Source of the DNA: Thiocystis violascens DSM 198
GTDB taxonomy: Bacteria; Pseudomonadota; Gammaproteobacteria; Chromatiales; Chromatiaceae
Direction: 5' to 3'
Assembly: GCF_000227745.2 (NCBI RefSeq)
Contig: NC_018012.1
Span: 1,211,478 to 1,275,477, forward strand
Length of the DNA: 64,000 bases
Made by a program: the position numbers and the translations under genes. This document shows, piece by piece, positions 17,704 to 27,438 of the stretch (positions are counted from its first letter, which is position 1; every line of letters begins with the position of its first letter). Under the pieces are notes generated by a model. The model was not told where the DNA came from, did no database searches, and saw only the letters and a program-made list of their open reading frames with translations.

Positions 17704-19134
17704 ATGAGCCGCACCATCGCCATCGAACCCGTCACCCGTATCGAAGGCCACGCCCGCATCACCCTGCAACTCGGCGATGATGGCGCGGTCGAGGACGCGC
17801 GCTTCCATCTCACTCAATTCCGCGGCTTCGAGAAGTTCTGCGAGGGCCGCCCCTACCGCGAGATGCCCGCGCTCACCGCGCGCACCTGCGGCATCTGCCC
17901 GGTCAGCCATCTGCTGGCCTCCAACAAGGCGTGCGACCATCTGCTCTCGGTCCGCATCCCGCCGACTGGCGAACATCTGCGCCGGATCATGAATCTCGCG
18001 CAGATCACCCAATCGCATGCCCTGTCCTTCTTCCACCTGTCCTCGCCCGATCTCCTGCTCGGCTGGGACTCGGATCCGGCCACGCGCAACATCTTCGGCG
18101 TGATGCGCCAGGATCCCGCGCTCGCCCGGGATGGCATACGGCTACGCCAGATCGGTCAGAGCATCATCGAAACGCTTGGCGGCAAGAAGATTCATCCCAC
18201 CTGGGTCGTGCCCGGCGGCGTCAACGAACCCCTGACGCTCGAAAAGCGCGACGCCATGCTCAAGCTGCTCCCGGAGGGGCTGGCGATCGCCCGGCGCACC
18301 TATGACTTCTTCAAGACGCTGGTGCCCAAGTTCAAGGACGAGGCGACGCACTTCGGCAGTCTGCCAACGATGTTCCTGAGCCTGGTCACGCCCCAGGGCA
18401 ACTTCGAGCACTATGACGGTCTGCTACGCATCAAGGACGCCCAGGGCCGCATTATTGAGGACATGGTGCCACCCGAGGACTATGAGCGGGTGATCGGCGA
18501 GGCGGTCGAAGACTTCAGCTACATGAAGTTCCCCTACTACAAGCCCCAGGGCTATCCCAAGGGCATCTATCGGGTCGGTCCCCTGGCCCGGCTCAATAAC
18601 GCCCAAGCCTGCGGCACGCCCTATGCGGATGTGGCGCTCGCCGAGTTCCACATGCTCCAGGAGGAATCCGGCCCCATTGCCAGCAGCTTCCACTATCACT
18701 ATGCCCGGCTGGTCGAGATCATCCACGCGTTGGAAATGATGGAACGCCTGCTCAAGGATCCGACAATCCTCGATCATCGGGTGCGGGCACGGGCGCGCAG
18801 CAATCGCGACGAGGGCATCGGCGTCTCAGAAGCGCCGCGCGGCACGCTGATCCATCATTATCGGATCGACGAGGATGGACTCATCACCTGGGTCAACCTG
18901 ATCATCGCCACCGGTCACAACAATCTCGCCATGAACCAGTCGATCCGGCAGGTCGCGGACGCCTATGTCGACGGCAACAACCTGCAGGAAGGCATGCTCA
19001 ACCGGGTCGAGGCGGTCATTCGTTGCTTCGATCCCTGCCTGTCCTGCGCCTCGCACGCCTTCGGTCAGATGCCGCTGCGGATCGAACTCAAGGACGCCGC
19101 CGGACGGGTCATCGACACCCTGAGCCGGTCCTGA
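17704..19134 (+). CDS. hoxH: [NiFe]-hydrogenase large subunit HoxH
   Basis: 476 residues. Carries the NiFe(CN)2CO active site. The four nickel-binding cysteines are present: C62 and C65 in RTCGICPVSH, and C445 and C448 in DPCLSCASH. The protein ends with 25 residues after H451, the maturation tail removed by the endopeptidase HoxW encoded just downstream. The N-terminus IAIEPVTRIEGHARI is the family signature. Activity requires Ni, linking this operon to the nickel transporter and NikR genes elsewhere in the window. Confidence 0.97.
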   Translation: MSRTIAIEPVTRIEGHARITLQLGDDGAVEDARFHLTQFRGFEKFCEGRPYREMPALTARTCGICPVSHLLASNKACDHLLSVRIPPTGEHLRRIMNLAQITQSHALSFFHLSSPDLLLGWDSDPATRNIFGVMRQDPALARDGIRLRQIGQSIIETLGGKKIHPTWVVPGGVNEPLTLEKRDAMLKLLPEGLAIARRTYDFFKTLVPKFKDEATHFGSLPTMFLSLVTPQGNFEHYDGLLRIKDAQGRIIEDMVPPEDYERVIGEAVEDFSYMKFPYYKPQGYPKGIYRVGPLARLNNAQACGTPYADVALAEFHMLQEESGPIASSFHYHYARLVEIIHALEMMERLLKDPTILDHRVRARARSNRDEGIGVSEAPRGTLIHHYRIDEDGLITWVNLIIATGHNNLAMNQSIRQVADAYVDGNNLQEGMLNRVEAVIRCFDPCLSCASHAFGQMPLRIELKDAAGRVIDTLSRS

Positions 19135-19143
19135 GCGCCGCCC

Positions 19144-19608
19144 GTGAAGATTCTGATCATCGGCTACGGCAGCCCCATCCGGGGCGACGACGCACTTGGC
19201 CCGTTGGTCGCGGACCGACTGGAAAACACGGGGGTTCCGGCGGGCGTGGAGGTGATGTCACGTCACATCCTCACCGCCGAGCTGGTCGCCGACATCGCGG
19301 AGCAGGATCGGGTGATCTTTCTGGATGCCGCCGTGGATGCCGAACCAGGCGAGGTCCGCTGCCAGCAACTCGCGCCCGACGCCCACGCACTCTCGACCAT
19401 GGCCCATTTTCTCGACCCACGGGAACTCCTGGCCTGGTGCGAGACCCTCTACGGGCGCGTACCCGAGAGTTTTCTGGTCTCAGCCGGCGGCGACTCTTTC
19501 GACTACTCCAATTATTGCCTGACTCCCATCGGCGAGATGGCGATGGGAAAAATGCTCGATTGGGTCGACCGGCTGATGCACGGCGAGACGTCAAGAGCAG
19601 ACGGATGA
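19144..19608 (+). CDS. hoxW: Hydrogenase maturation endopeptidase
   Basis: 154 residues starting at GTG, 9 bp after hoxH. Ni-dependent protease that removes the C-terminal tail of HoxH after metal insertion. The N-terminal motif IIGYGSPIRGDDALGPLVA contains the conserved aspartate used to check nickel, and LDAAVDAEPGEV matches the second metal-binding region of the HycI/HoxW family. Last gene of the hox operon; hyp maturation genes are not in the window. Confidence 0.93.
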   Translation: MKILIIGYGSPIRGDDALGPLVADRLENTGVPAGVEVMSRHILTAELVADIAEQDRVIFLDAAVDAEPGEVRCQQLAPDAHALSTMAHFLDPRELLAWCETLYGRVPESFLVSAGGDSFDYSNYCLTPIGEMAMGKMLDWVDRLMHGETSRADG

Positions 19609-19691
19609 ACCGACACCCACGCGGGTCATAAAAGTCGGGAGCGCTGTCGTGATCTTGCGGCTTCGCTTCCTGATGGGCTAAGTGACGGGTT

Positions 19692-20462
19692 TCACTGTTC
19701 TAGCGCGCGCGGCAGGATGGCGTCCTGGGCGTGATACGCCTGACCGGTAATACCCAGACTCTCCGGCCCCAGCAGTCGAAGATAAGTATCCGCGACGGTC
19801 TCGGGCGCGGGATGGATGCCGGGATCCTCGCCCGGATAGAGGGTGGCCCGCAGGGCGGTGCGAACGAGACCGGGGTCGAGACTGTTGACCCGAAGCTGGC
19901 TGCTGTCGCGGGTTTCTTCCGCCAGCACTTGCATCAGTCCCTCGATCCCGAACTTGGCGGCGGCATAGGCGCCCCAGTAGGCTTTGCCGGCGCGTCCGAC
20001 GCGATCCGAGGTGAAGACGATGGCGGCATCCTTCGAGGCACGCAACAGCGGCAGACAGGCTTGCGTCAGCAGAAAGGGCGCGGTCAGGTTGATCCGGATC
20101 ACCCGCTCCCACTCGCTGGCGTCATAGTCGTCGATACGGCTAAGATAGGGCGCGAAAGCGGCGCAGTGGGCCAGTCCGTCAAGACGGCCGAAGGTCTCGC
20201 CCACGAGGTTCGCCGCGGCGATGAAATCCGCCTCGGTCGCCTGCTCCAGATCGAGCGGCAGGATCGCGGGTTCGGGATCGCCCTGGGCGAGGATGGCGTC
20301 GTACACCGGCTCCAGATCGGCTTCCTTGAAGGACGAAAGAACGACGGTCGCACCCTGGGCCGCGCACGCGAGCGCCACGGCGCGGCCGATGCCCTCGAGA
20401 GCGCCGGTGACCAGGATGACGCGCGCTTGCAGCCGCTTCATGTCGGCGTGTATTTGGTCCAT
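19692..20462 (-). CDS. yciK: YciK-type short-chain dehydrogenase/reductase
   Basis: 256 residues. Classical SDR fold: dinucleotide-binding VILVTGALEGIGRAVAL, an NNAG-equivalent LAHCAAFAPY, the Asn-type segment IRINLTAPFLLTQ, and the catalytic Ser (FTSDRVG) with YAAAK. Overall pattern and length resemble the YciK subgroup, whose substrate is not firmly known. Start at ATG 20462 (MDQIHADMKRLQ) puts the nucleotide motif at the normal distance; ATG 20441 is possible. The open frame extends further upstream into the acylphosphatase gene but is not expected to be coding there. Confidence 0.8.
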   Translation of the reverse strand: MDQIHADMKRLQARVILVTGALEGIGRAVALACAAQGATVVLSSFKEADLEPVYDAILAQGDPEPAILPLDLEQATEADFIAAANLVGETFGRLDGLAHCAAFAPYLSRIDDYDASEWERVIRINLTAPFLLTQACLPLLRASKDAAIVFTSDRVGRAGKAYWGAYAAAKFGIEGLMQVLAEETRDSSQLRVNSLDPGLVRTALRATLYPGEDPGIHPAPETVADTYLRLLGPESLGITGQAYHAQDAILPRALEQ

Positions 20463-20491
20463 CGGATGATTGGTTCTCTTGACAAAGTCAG

Positions 20492-20782
20492 TTAATCGAT
20501 GAGAAAGCCTGCCTGCGGATGGTAATCCAGCGGTTCGCAGGCCACGCCGGTCACCTCGGCCGTTGCCGGTCCGGTGCGCAGCCAGTCGCGGAACTGCGCA
20601 ACGGCCGCCGCCTCGCCGCAAACGAGCACTTCCACTCGCCCATCCGCGAGATTGCGGGCAGATCCAGTCACTCCGAGCCGCATGGCCTGCTCACGTGCGG
20701 CAGCCCGGAAGAACACTCCCTGTACGCGGCCGCCAATGAGGCAGCGGTAGCAAACTCTTTGTTCTGACTGCAACTCATCCAT
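20492..20782 (-). CDS. acyP: Acylphosphatase
   Basis: 96 residues. Hydrolyses carboxyl-phosphate bonds of acylphosphates such as carbamoyl or acetyl phosphate. The phosphate loop with the essential arginine is GGRVQGVFFRAAA, and the catalytic asparagine lies in GSARNLADGRVEV. Length is typical for the single-domain enzyme. It lies just upstream of the yciK-like gene in the same direction. Confidence 0.92.
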   Translation of the reverse strand: MDELQSEQRVCYRCLIGGRVQGVFFRAAAREQAMRLGVTGSARNLADGRVEVLVCGEAAAVAQFRDWLRTGPATAEVTGVACEPLDYHPQAGFLID

Positions 20783-20858
20783 ACTCGGCTCCTGTGAACT
20801 CGGTTGACGACCGCCCGCTTGCGATCAATATGGAGCGCGCACTTGATCGTTCAACGTT

Positions 20859-21434
20859 TCAAGGCGCGAGAGCCGCTTGACGTTCGCGCTTGTATTGCTG
20901 AAAGGTGGTGTCCTTGTAGCGACCCTCGACGACATAATTTCCAAGCCACATAAATTCGCTGGAATCCCCGGTCGCACCGATAAACTTGGTCATCAGATTC
21001 CCCTCGGCATCGAAAAAGGCGAACACAGGCGTCGCCCGCACCCGATAGGATTTGAGGGCGAAGTCCTTTTGGGTCATCGAAGTGCCGGAGAAATCGGTCA
21101 TCTCCACCTCCCCTTCGATATCGATCGGGAAGATTTTAAAGTGTTTTTTGAAGTATTCATGCACCTCGGGCCGATTGAGGACCGTGGTTTTCATCCGCTG
21201 GCAAAAGGGGCATTCGTCCATTTCGAACATGAGCAGAATACCCTGTTTACCCTCGGCCTTGACCGTTTCGAGTTCCTCGGAAAAATCGCCGAAGGTCGTA
21301 TCGAAAAAAGGCTCGGCAGGATCGCCGATCGCCACCGACCAGCCACCGGCCGAGAGCAGGAGCGCGCAGAGCGTCCGCCGGAAGAAGGAAGGTATCCATG
21401 CTGGATGGACGGCATCAGGGAATGAGATGTTCAT
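20859..21434 (-). CDS. Exported thioredoxin-fold protein (SoxW-like)
   Basis: 191 residues. An N-terminal hydrophobic segment (FRRTLCALLLSAGGWSVAIG) indicates export to the periplasm. The thioredoxin fold has the redox motif MDECPFCQRMK (CPFC) near residues 74-78 and the cis-proline segment VRATPVFAFFDAEG. It resembles the SoxW / thioredoxin-related periplasmic proteins that reduce disulfides or sulfur-modified cysteines, which would suit a sulfur oxidiser, but no sox gene is adjacent. The exact substrate cannot be told from sequence. Confidence 0.82.
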   Translation of the reverse strand: MNISFPDAVHPAWIPSFFRRTLCALLLSAGGWSVAIGDPAEPFFDTTFGDFSEELETVKAEGKQGILLMFEMDECPFCQRMKTTVLNRPEVHEYFKKHFKIFPIDIEGEVEMTDFSGTSMTQKDFALKSYRVRATPVFAFFDAEGNLMTKFIGATGDSSEFMWLGNYVVEGRYKDTTFQQYKRERQAALAP

Positions 21435-21479
21435 GGTTTCAGCTCCAATGGACTCAAGACGCGATCAGTCGGAAAATGA

Positions 21480-22160
<681 letters not shown>

Positions 22161-22193
22161 GTCCAGGATCCTGAACCATCCGAGCGCCACCAG

Positions 22194-22913
22194 GTGGATC
22201 GTCTGTCAGTGAGCGCATTCCAGCAGCAGCTTCATCTGCCGATCGAGTGGATCAGGGAACCGACCCTGGCCGAATATCGACCGGGACCGAATGCGGAAGC
22301 GCTGGCGCTCGTGTCGACCATGGCGGCTGGCGATGGCGAGCCTTTCCTGTTTCTGTTCGGGAACGCAGGCACGGGCAAGACCCACCTGTTGCAAGCGGCC
22401 TGTCTTGCCGCCACCCGGCAGGGCCTGCAGACGCATTTTGTTCCGCTGGGCACCACGGGTCTGGAGCCGAGCCTCTTCGACGACCTGGAGCGACTGGATC
22501 TGGTGGCGATCGACGACGTGCAGGCCATCGCTGGCGATGCCATCTGGGAGCGCGCCCTATTCGATCTCTTCAACCGGATGCGCGAACAGGGCCGCCACCT
22601 CCTCACCGCGGCGAAAACGACTCCGGACGCGCTCCCGCTGGGACTGCCGGACCTGCGTTCACGTCTGCAATGGGGTCCGCGTTATTGCCTGTTGCCCTTA
22701 TCCGATGCGGACTGCGAACAATTGCTGATCGAATCGGCTCGTCGTCGCGGAATGACATTGAACGACGACCAGGCGCGTTACATCATGAATTACCATGCCC
22801 GCGACCCGACGTCCCTGCTGGCCCTGGTCGCGCGCCTCGACAGCCTGAGCCTGCGCGAGCAACGCCAGCCGACGATCCCGCTCATCCGGCGCGCGATGCA
22901 GGGCGATCTTTAG
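22194..22913 (+). CDS. hda: DnaA regulatory inactivator Hda
   Basis: 239 residues. AAA+ protein that, with the sliding clamp, stimulates DnaA-ATP hydrolysis and prevents over-initiation. The clamp-binding motif near the N-terminus reads QQQLHLPIEW. Walker A is GNAGTGKTHLL, Walker B is LVAIDDVQAI, and the sensor region has TAAKTTPDALPLGLPDLRSR. The start is GTG at 22194; an in-frame GTG five codons later would also preserve the clamp motif. It lacks the DNA-binding domain of DnaA, as expected. Confidence 0.94.
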   Translation: MDRLSVSAFQQQLHLPIEWIREPTLAEYRPGPNAEALALVSTMAAGDGEPFLFLFGNAGTGKTHLLQAACLAATRQGLQTHFVPLGTTGLEPSLFDDLERLDLVAIDDVQAIAGDAIWERALFDLFNRMREQGRHLLTAAKTTPDALPLGLPDLRSRLQWGPRYCLLPLSDADCEQLLIESARRRGMTLNDDQARYIMNYHARDPTSLLALVARLDSLSLREQRQPTIPLIRRAMQGDL

Positions 22914-22952
22914 GCGGTTTTCGGGAAAAGACGTTTTCCGGAAACCACCTTC

Positions 22953-23510
22953 TTACTCATCCTTCAAACCGCGACGGATCGCCTTACGGCCCCAGATCCA
23001 GACGTATTGCAAACCGCTCACCACCACGGTCGTAAAACAGGCCCAGATCAGTGGCGGCAACCATTCCGCCGGCAAGGGATAGGGACCGGCATCCGTGATC
23101 ACTGCCACCACCAGCAGAATCTGCAACAAGGTGTTGAGCTTGCTGACGGGAATCGGCGCGGCTTCCACTTCCTCGACCCGATAGTTGTAGAGCACCGCGC
23201 CCCCGACGATCACCAGATCCCGGAACACCACCGCCAGCACCAGCCAGATGGGAATCAAACCAAGCGAACCCAGAACCAAAAAGCAGCAGATGAGCAGAGT
23301 CTTGTCCGCCAGCGGATCGAGGATGCCGCCAAGCCGGCTCTGCCAGCCGTAGTGCTTGGCCAGAAAACCATCGAGTCCATCCGAGGCGCCGGCGGCGGCG
23401 AACAACGCCAGTGCCCAGCCGAATTCATGCACGAGCAGCAGATAAACCACGGGAATCACGGCGATCAGCCGCATCGCGCTGATGAGATTGGGGAGATCCT
23501 TGAGCTTCAC
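22953..23510 (-). CDS. CDP-alcohol phosphatidyltransferase family protein
   Basis: 185 residues with GTG start (AAGG eight bases upstream). Carries the family motif as DGFLAKHYGWQSRLG followed by GILDPLADK; the usual Arg of DG-x2-AR is Lys here. Four to five hydrophobic segments. It is a PgsA-like membrane enzyme probably using CDP-diacylglycerol or a related donor, but the acceptor alcohol cannot be named. Its place between hda and purM is the common one in Pseudomonas and relatives. Confidence 0.86.
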   Translation of the reverse strand: MKLKDLPNLISAMRLIAVIPVVYLLLVHEFGWALALFAAAGASDGLDGFLAKHYGWQSRLGGILDPLADKTLLICCFLVLGSLGLIPIWLVLAVVFRDLVIVGGAVLYNYRVEEVEAAPIPVSKLNTLLQILLVVAVITDAGPYPLPAEWLPPLIWACFTTVVVSGLQYVWIWGRKAIRRGLKDE

Positions 23511-23625
23511 GAAGACAACCTTGATGCTGCGCGGTAATTGATCGCTAAGATGCTAGCCCGGCATCCGCCAACTGTCCAAGACTCTCGGTATACAATTGGC
23601 CGATTCCGACATCACTGGAGCCATC

Positions 23626-24702
23626 ATGTCGCAGGATTCCCACAACACGTCCCTGAGCTACCGTGACGCCGGCGTCGATATCGACGCCGGAGCCCGTCTG
23701 GTGGAACGCATCAAACCGCTCGCCGCCGCCACCGCCCGGCCGGGTATCCTCGCCGGACTCGGCGGGTTTGGCGCGCTCTTCGAGTTACCCCTGGCGGACT
23801 ATCGCCAACCGGTGCTGGTCTCCGGCACCGATGGTGTCGGCACCAAGCTCAAGCTGGCGATCGATCTCGGTCGGCACGACAGCATCGGTATCGATCTGGT
23901 CGCCATGTGCGCCAACGACATCCTGGTCAGCGGCGCCGAACCGCTCTTTTTTCTCGACTATTATGCCACTGGCCGGCTGGACGTGGAGGTCGCCGCCACG
24001 GTCATCGCCGGCATCGCCCGTGGCTGCGAACTGGCCGGCTGTGCCCTGACCGGAGGCGAAACCGCCGAGATGCCCGGTCTGTACCAGGACGGCGATTACG
24101 ACCTGGCGGGGTTCTGCGTCGGCATCGCCGAAAAGGCGAACCTGATTCTGCCCGAGCGCGTCGCCGTCGGCGATGTCCTGCTCGGGCTCAAGGCGTCCGG
24201 TCCGCATTCCAACGGCTATTCGCTGATCCGCAAGGTGCTCGCGGTGAGTGGCGCGGATGCGGCTGGCACGCTTGCCCAGGATCTGGACGGGGCATCGCTG
24301 GGCGAGCGACTGCTGGCGCCCACGCGCATCTATGTGCGTTCGGTGCTTCCGCTGACGCGCGCGCTGCGCGTCCATGCCCTCGCCCACATCACCGGCGGCG
24401 GTCTGACTGAAAATCTGCCGCGGGTCTTGCCGCCGGGTACCCTCGCGCGCGTGGATCTGGACGCCTGGCGTCGGCCACCCGTCTTCGATTGGATCCAGAC
24501 GCAGGGCGGTATCTCCGATGCGGAAATGCTGCGCACCTTCAATTGCGGGGTCGGCATGGTCGTCTGCCTCGCGCCCGAGGACGTCGAGCCCGCGCTAGAA
24601 CAGCTCAGGGCCGCGGGCGAGGAGGTCTGGGTCATGGGGCAAATCGAGACCAGCGAGGAGGAACCTGCCGTCATCTACGATCGCGGGACCGCGCATGTCT
24701 GA
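23626..24702 (+). CDS. purM: Phosphoribosylformylglycinamidine cyclo-ligase (AIR synthetase)
   Basis: 358 residues. Closes the imidazole ring of purines with ATP. Signature segments are [65 protein letters not shown] and [19 protein letters not shown] 23626 was chosen because it gives the usual short N-terminus. It overlaps purN by 8 bp, so the two are co-translated. Confidence 0.97.
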   Translation: MSQDSHNTSLSYRDAGVDIDAGARLVERIKPLAAATARPGILAGLGGFGALFELPLADYRQPVLVSGTDGVGTKLKLAIDLGRHDSIGIDLVAMCANDILVSGAEPLFFLDYYATGRLDVEVAATVIAGIARGCELAGCALTGGETAEMPGLYQDGDYDLAGFCVGIAEKANLILPERVAVGDVLLGLKASGPHSNGYSLIRKVLAVSGADAAGTLAQDLDGASLGERLLAPTRIYVRSVLPLTRALRVHALAHITGGGLTENLPRVLPPGTLARVDLDAWRRPPVFDWIQTQGGISDAEMLRTFNCGVGMVVCLAPEDVEPALEQLRAAGEEVWVMGQIETSEEEPAVIYDRGTAHV

Positions 24703-25333
24703 AGACAACCGACTGAGCGTCGTCGCGCTGATCTCCGGCGGCGGTAGCAATCTGCAAGCCCTGATCGACGCCCAGGCCGCTGGGCTGCCGATCCGCATCG
24801 TGGCCGTCATCAGCAATCGGGCGGATGCGCCGGGACTTGATCGCGCCCGCCACCACGGCATCCCAGCGGAGATTCTGAGCCACCGGGACTATCCCGATCG
24901 CGAGACGTATGACGCGGATCTGCAACGACTGATCGATCGTCATGATCCAGGGCTCGTCGTCCTGGCGGGCTTCATGCGGATTCTAACCCCCGAGTTCGTC
25001 AACCACTATCGGGGACGAATGTTCAACATCCACCCCTCCCTCTTGCCCAAATTTCGCGGCCTGCACACCCATCAGCGGGCGCTGGATGCCGACGAGACGG
25101 AGCACGGGGCGAGCGTGCATTTCGTCACCGCCGAACTCGACGGCGGCCCGATCATCCTTCAGGCGCGGGTACCGGTGTTGCCCGAGGACGATGCCGCGAC
25201 ACTCGCCGCCCGTGTGCTGGAACAGGAACATCGGATCTATCCCGCCGCCGTGGGCTGGTTCGCGGAGGGACGGCTCAAGCTCGGCGAGGATGGGCGACCC
25301 TGGCTGGATGGGGAGCCAATGCCGGAGCCATGA
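24695..25333 (+). CDS. purN: Phosphoribosylglycinamide formyltransferase
   Basis: 212 residues. Transfers formyl from 10-formyl-THF to GAR in purine synthesis. Phosphate-binding loop [15 protein letters not shown], catalytic Asn and His in [14 protein letters not shown] (with [11 protein letters not shown]) and the Asp in [10 protein letters not shown] are all present. It overlaps the end of purM. Confidence 0.97.
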   Translation: MSEDNRLSVVALISGGGSNLQALIDAQAAGLPIRIVAVISNRADAPGLDRARHHGIPAEILSHRDYPDRETYDADLQRLIDRHDPGLVVLAGFMRILTPEFVNHYRGRMFNIHPSLLPKFRGLHTHQRALDADETEHGASVHFVTAELDGGPIILQARVPVLPEDDAATLAARVLEQEHRIYPAAVGWFAEGRLKLGEDGRPWLDGEPMPEP

Positions 25334-25457
25334 CGCATCCATGGATGCCGGACTCGCCTTCCGAACCCGGCAATGTGAACCGCAACGGCACCAACAACTC
25401 GATGTGAAAGCTTTCGCGCCCGTTGCCGTTCTGGCGTTCTTCAGTCGACGGCTCGGT

Positions 25458-26039
25458 TCAACGGGTAACGCAGGATTCGGGGCTGACCGGAGAACAGGAC
25501 ACGCGATCGCGGACCAGGCGCACATAGGCCGAATCCTGCCGTGTTCCATAGCCGACAGTGCCATTGCCGAAGTGCAGGGTCCAGGCGCTGCCTGGATAAT
25601 AGGGAGACTGGGTCGCGGACCAGAAGCGGTCCGGGGGGGTGTTTGGAAAATGGATCGCGTCGATGTCAAGGCCATAACAGCGACGCTGGAGCAACGAGGA
25701 CAACTCGGTTCGGTCCGGCAGGCGCCAGTCGGAGTACCCCGCGAAGACCACGCCGCGGCCTTGCCGAATCGCCCATTTCCATTTGAACAACAGCGCATCG
25801 CCAACAGCGCAACCGACTCCGCTCAACCCCTCGGCGCACTGCTTCCACATCAGGCCCGTGACGCGATCATTCACCGTCCCGTCCCGATTGGCGACAAAAC
25901 GGCTGTCCGGTCGCTGGGCGGGAGGAATCTCGTCGACACAGGTCTCGGCAAGCGCGGTGCGAGCGAACGTCGACGCGAACAGGCACAGCGACAACGCCAG
26001 AGGCCAGCGAATCTTGTTCAACCGCGTCAACGGCGACAT
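25458..26039 (-). CDS. Exported DUF1566 (Lcl-like) domain protein
   Basis: About 193 residues from ATG 26039. A signal peptide (RWPLALSLCLFASTFARTALA) is followed by the DUF1566 pattern: VNDRVTGLMWKQC, then FAGYSDWRLPDRTELSSLL, FWSATQSPYY and the terminal YVRLVRD. These small domains are common in extracytoplasmic proteins of gammaproteobacteria and have no established activity. It has four to five cysteines, consistent with disulfides in the periplasm. The frame is open to 26072, but the first ATG there gives an implausible leader. Confidence 0.8.
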   Translation of the reverse strand: MSPLTRLNKIRWPLALSLCLFASTFARTALAETCVDEIPPAQRPDSRFVANRDGTVNDRVTGLMWKQCAEGLSGVGCAVGDALLFKWKWAIRQGRGVVFAGYSDWRLPDRTELSSLLQRRCYGLDIDAIHFPNTPPDRFWSATQSPYYPGSAWTLHFGNGTVGYGTRQDSAYVRLVRDRVSCSPVSPESCVTR

Positions 26040-26107
26040 GCGTTGATCGATGCAAGGCCAGCGCCTAGGCACAAACCATGCTGGCCATGGCGGACGCGGT
26101 TGAATGG

Positions 26108-26380
26108 CTACTTCTTCCCGGTTGTCGCGTCCGACGCGGCGGCTCCCGCGCCGGACATGCCAGGGACGTTGGTCAACATTTTCTGGAACATGTCCCAGGA
26201 GGCCATGGTTCCCGCCAGATAGGGCTGGAACAATTTGATGGGGTCATAGCCCTCGACCCCGGCCATCATGCGCTCGCGAATGTCATCCATCATCTGGCGC
26301 TGAAATGCCTCCACATCCGGCAGGCCAAACAATTTGCGAACCTCGTCCGGGGTGATGTCAAAATCGACGGTAACCTTCAT
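26108..26380 (-). CDS. Small DUF6489-like cytoplasmic protein
   Basis: 90 residues from ATG 26380, which has GGAG at a good distance. The N-terminus MKVTVDFDITPDEVRKLFGL, followed by PDVEAFQRQMMDDIRERM, resembles the small DUF6489 family; the match is from memory and not secure. No membrane segment or catalytic motif. The C-terminal 15 residues are Ala/Ser/Thr rich and probably disordered. No functional link to its neighbours is evident. Confidence 0.7.
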   Translation of the reverse strand: MKVTVDFDITPDEVRKLFGLPDVEAFQRQMMDDIRERMMAGVEGYDPIKLFQPYLAGTMASWDMFQKMLTNVPGMSGAGAAASDATTGKK

Positions 26381-26455
26381 GATGCTCTCCGAGGGACACG
26401 GCAACAGGCCGCGGCTGATTTTCGGTTCAACTGTCGTGGTACGTGGACGCGAACG

Positions 26456-26917
26456 TCAATGACGGCTGGTGCGCGGCACCGGATCGGCGGACGTCGGCTC
26501 CTCGACCGTCATCGCTCGCCGCACTCGTCGTCCGATCAGGGTACAGGCACGCTCAAAGGCACCGGACGCCTCGCGCGCGTTCCAGTCCCATTCGGATGGA
26601 TGGGCCGTGGACGGGCACTGCCAATGGCCCGTGGTCAGCAGCGAACCGATCCGCAACTCCAGGGTCCAGTCGTGCCAGAGGATATCGGGTTGTTCGTCAT
26701 CGACGAATTCCTGCTCGGCCAGACGAATATAGTTTCCGGCGGTATCGTCCATGGCCACCAGATTGGATAACAGCAGGGTCTCGTCGACGCAACTGCTCCA
26801 ACCCGTGTGGACCGCGCTCGCCGTCCCCATTAATGCATGGATGAGCAATGCCGGGGTGATGGTCAGCGACAGGGGGGTGTCCCAGTCGGGTTCGGCGGCG
26901 TCGGTTTCTAGTGTCAT
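26456..26917 (-). CDS. Protein of unknown function
   Basis: 153 residues from ATG 26917 (MTLETDAAEPDWDTPLS). Acidic, with no membrane segment. The middle reads like a globular domain (LLLSNLVAMDDTAGNYIRLA, then DILWHDWTLELRIGSLL). I do not recognise a family. The start is uncertain because the frame is open further upstream and no strong ribosome binding site precedes any candidate. It is divergent from the thiamine-binding-like gene. Confidence 0.55.
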   Translation of the reverse strand: MTLETDAAEPDWDTPLSLTITPALLIHALMGTASAVHTGWSSCVDETLLLSNLVAMDDTAGNYIRLAEQEFVDDEQPDILWHDWTLELRIGSLLTTGHWQCPSTAHPSEWDWNAREASGAFERACTLIGRRVRRAMTVEEPTSADPVPRTSRH

Positions 26918-27057
26918 GGTCGATCTCAAATCCGGCTCGTTGCGGCGTCTTGTCAGGCATTCTCGAAGTGTCTCCAGTCTACGACCGGCAACCCGAGCGC
27001 GGCAATCCCATGGCTGACACGTTACCATGCCATCCTCAACATAACAGGTCCAGCAGC

Positions 27058-27390
27058 ATGTCGGTTATCCTCGATCTCGCCATCTTCCCCACCGATCAGG
27101 GAATCAGCGTCAGCGCTTTCGTCGCTCCCGTGATCGCCATGATCCGCGACAGCGGCCACGCCTATCGACTCTCGCCCATGGGCACGGCGGTCGAGACCGC
27201 GACCCTGCCCGAGGCGCTCGAACTGATCGCCCGCGCGCAGTCGCTGCTCGACGAACGCGGCTGCGCGCGCGTCTACGCGATCGCCAAGTTCGACATCCGT
27301 CAGGGACCATTGGGGCGTCTGGCGGGCAAGGTCGACTCGATTCGGGAGCGGATCGGCGAACTCAATGGTCCTGTCGAGTGTTCCTCCTAG
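27058..27390 (+). CDS. MTH1187/YkoF-type thiamine-binding-like protein (UPF0045)
   Basis: 110 residues from ATG 27058. The fold signature of the MTH1187 family is visible: VILDLAIFPTDQGISVSAFV at the N-terminus, YRLSPMGTAVETATLPEALE in the middle and VKFD-like AIAKFDIRQGPLGRLAGKVD near the end. Members bind thiamine or a related small molecule and are cytoplasmic. A metallophosphoesterase gene follows in the same direction. Confidence 0.85.
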   Translation: MSVILDLAIFPTDQGISVSAFVAPVIAMIRDSGHAYRLSPMGTAVETATLPEALELIARAQSLLDERGCARVYAIAKFDIRQGPLGRLAGKVDSIRERIGELNGPVECSS

Positions 27391-27438
27391 CCCGATCCCG
27401 GTATGGTGTCGACATTGCAACGCACGGGGAACATCACC

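Noticed and set aside
25335-25348. Perfect 14-bp palindrome GCATCCATGGATGC after purN
   Set aside because: No T-run and no repeated partner nearby, so neither a terminator nor an operator can be argued.
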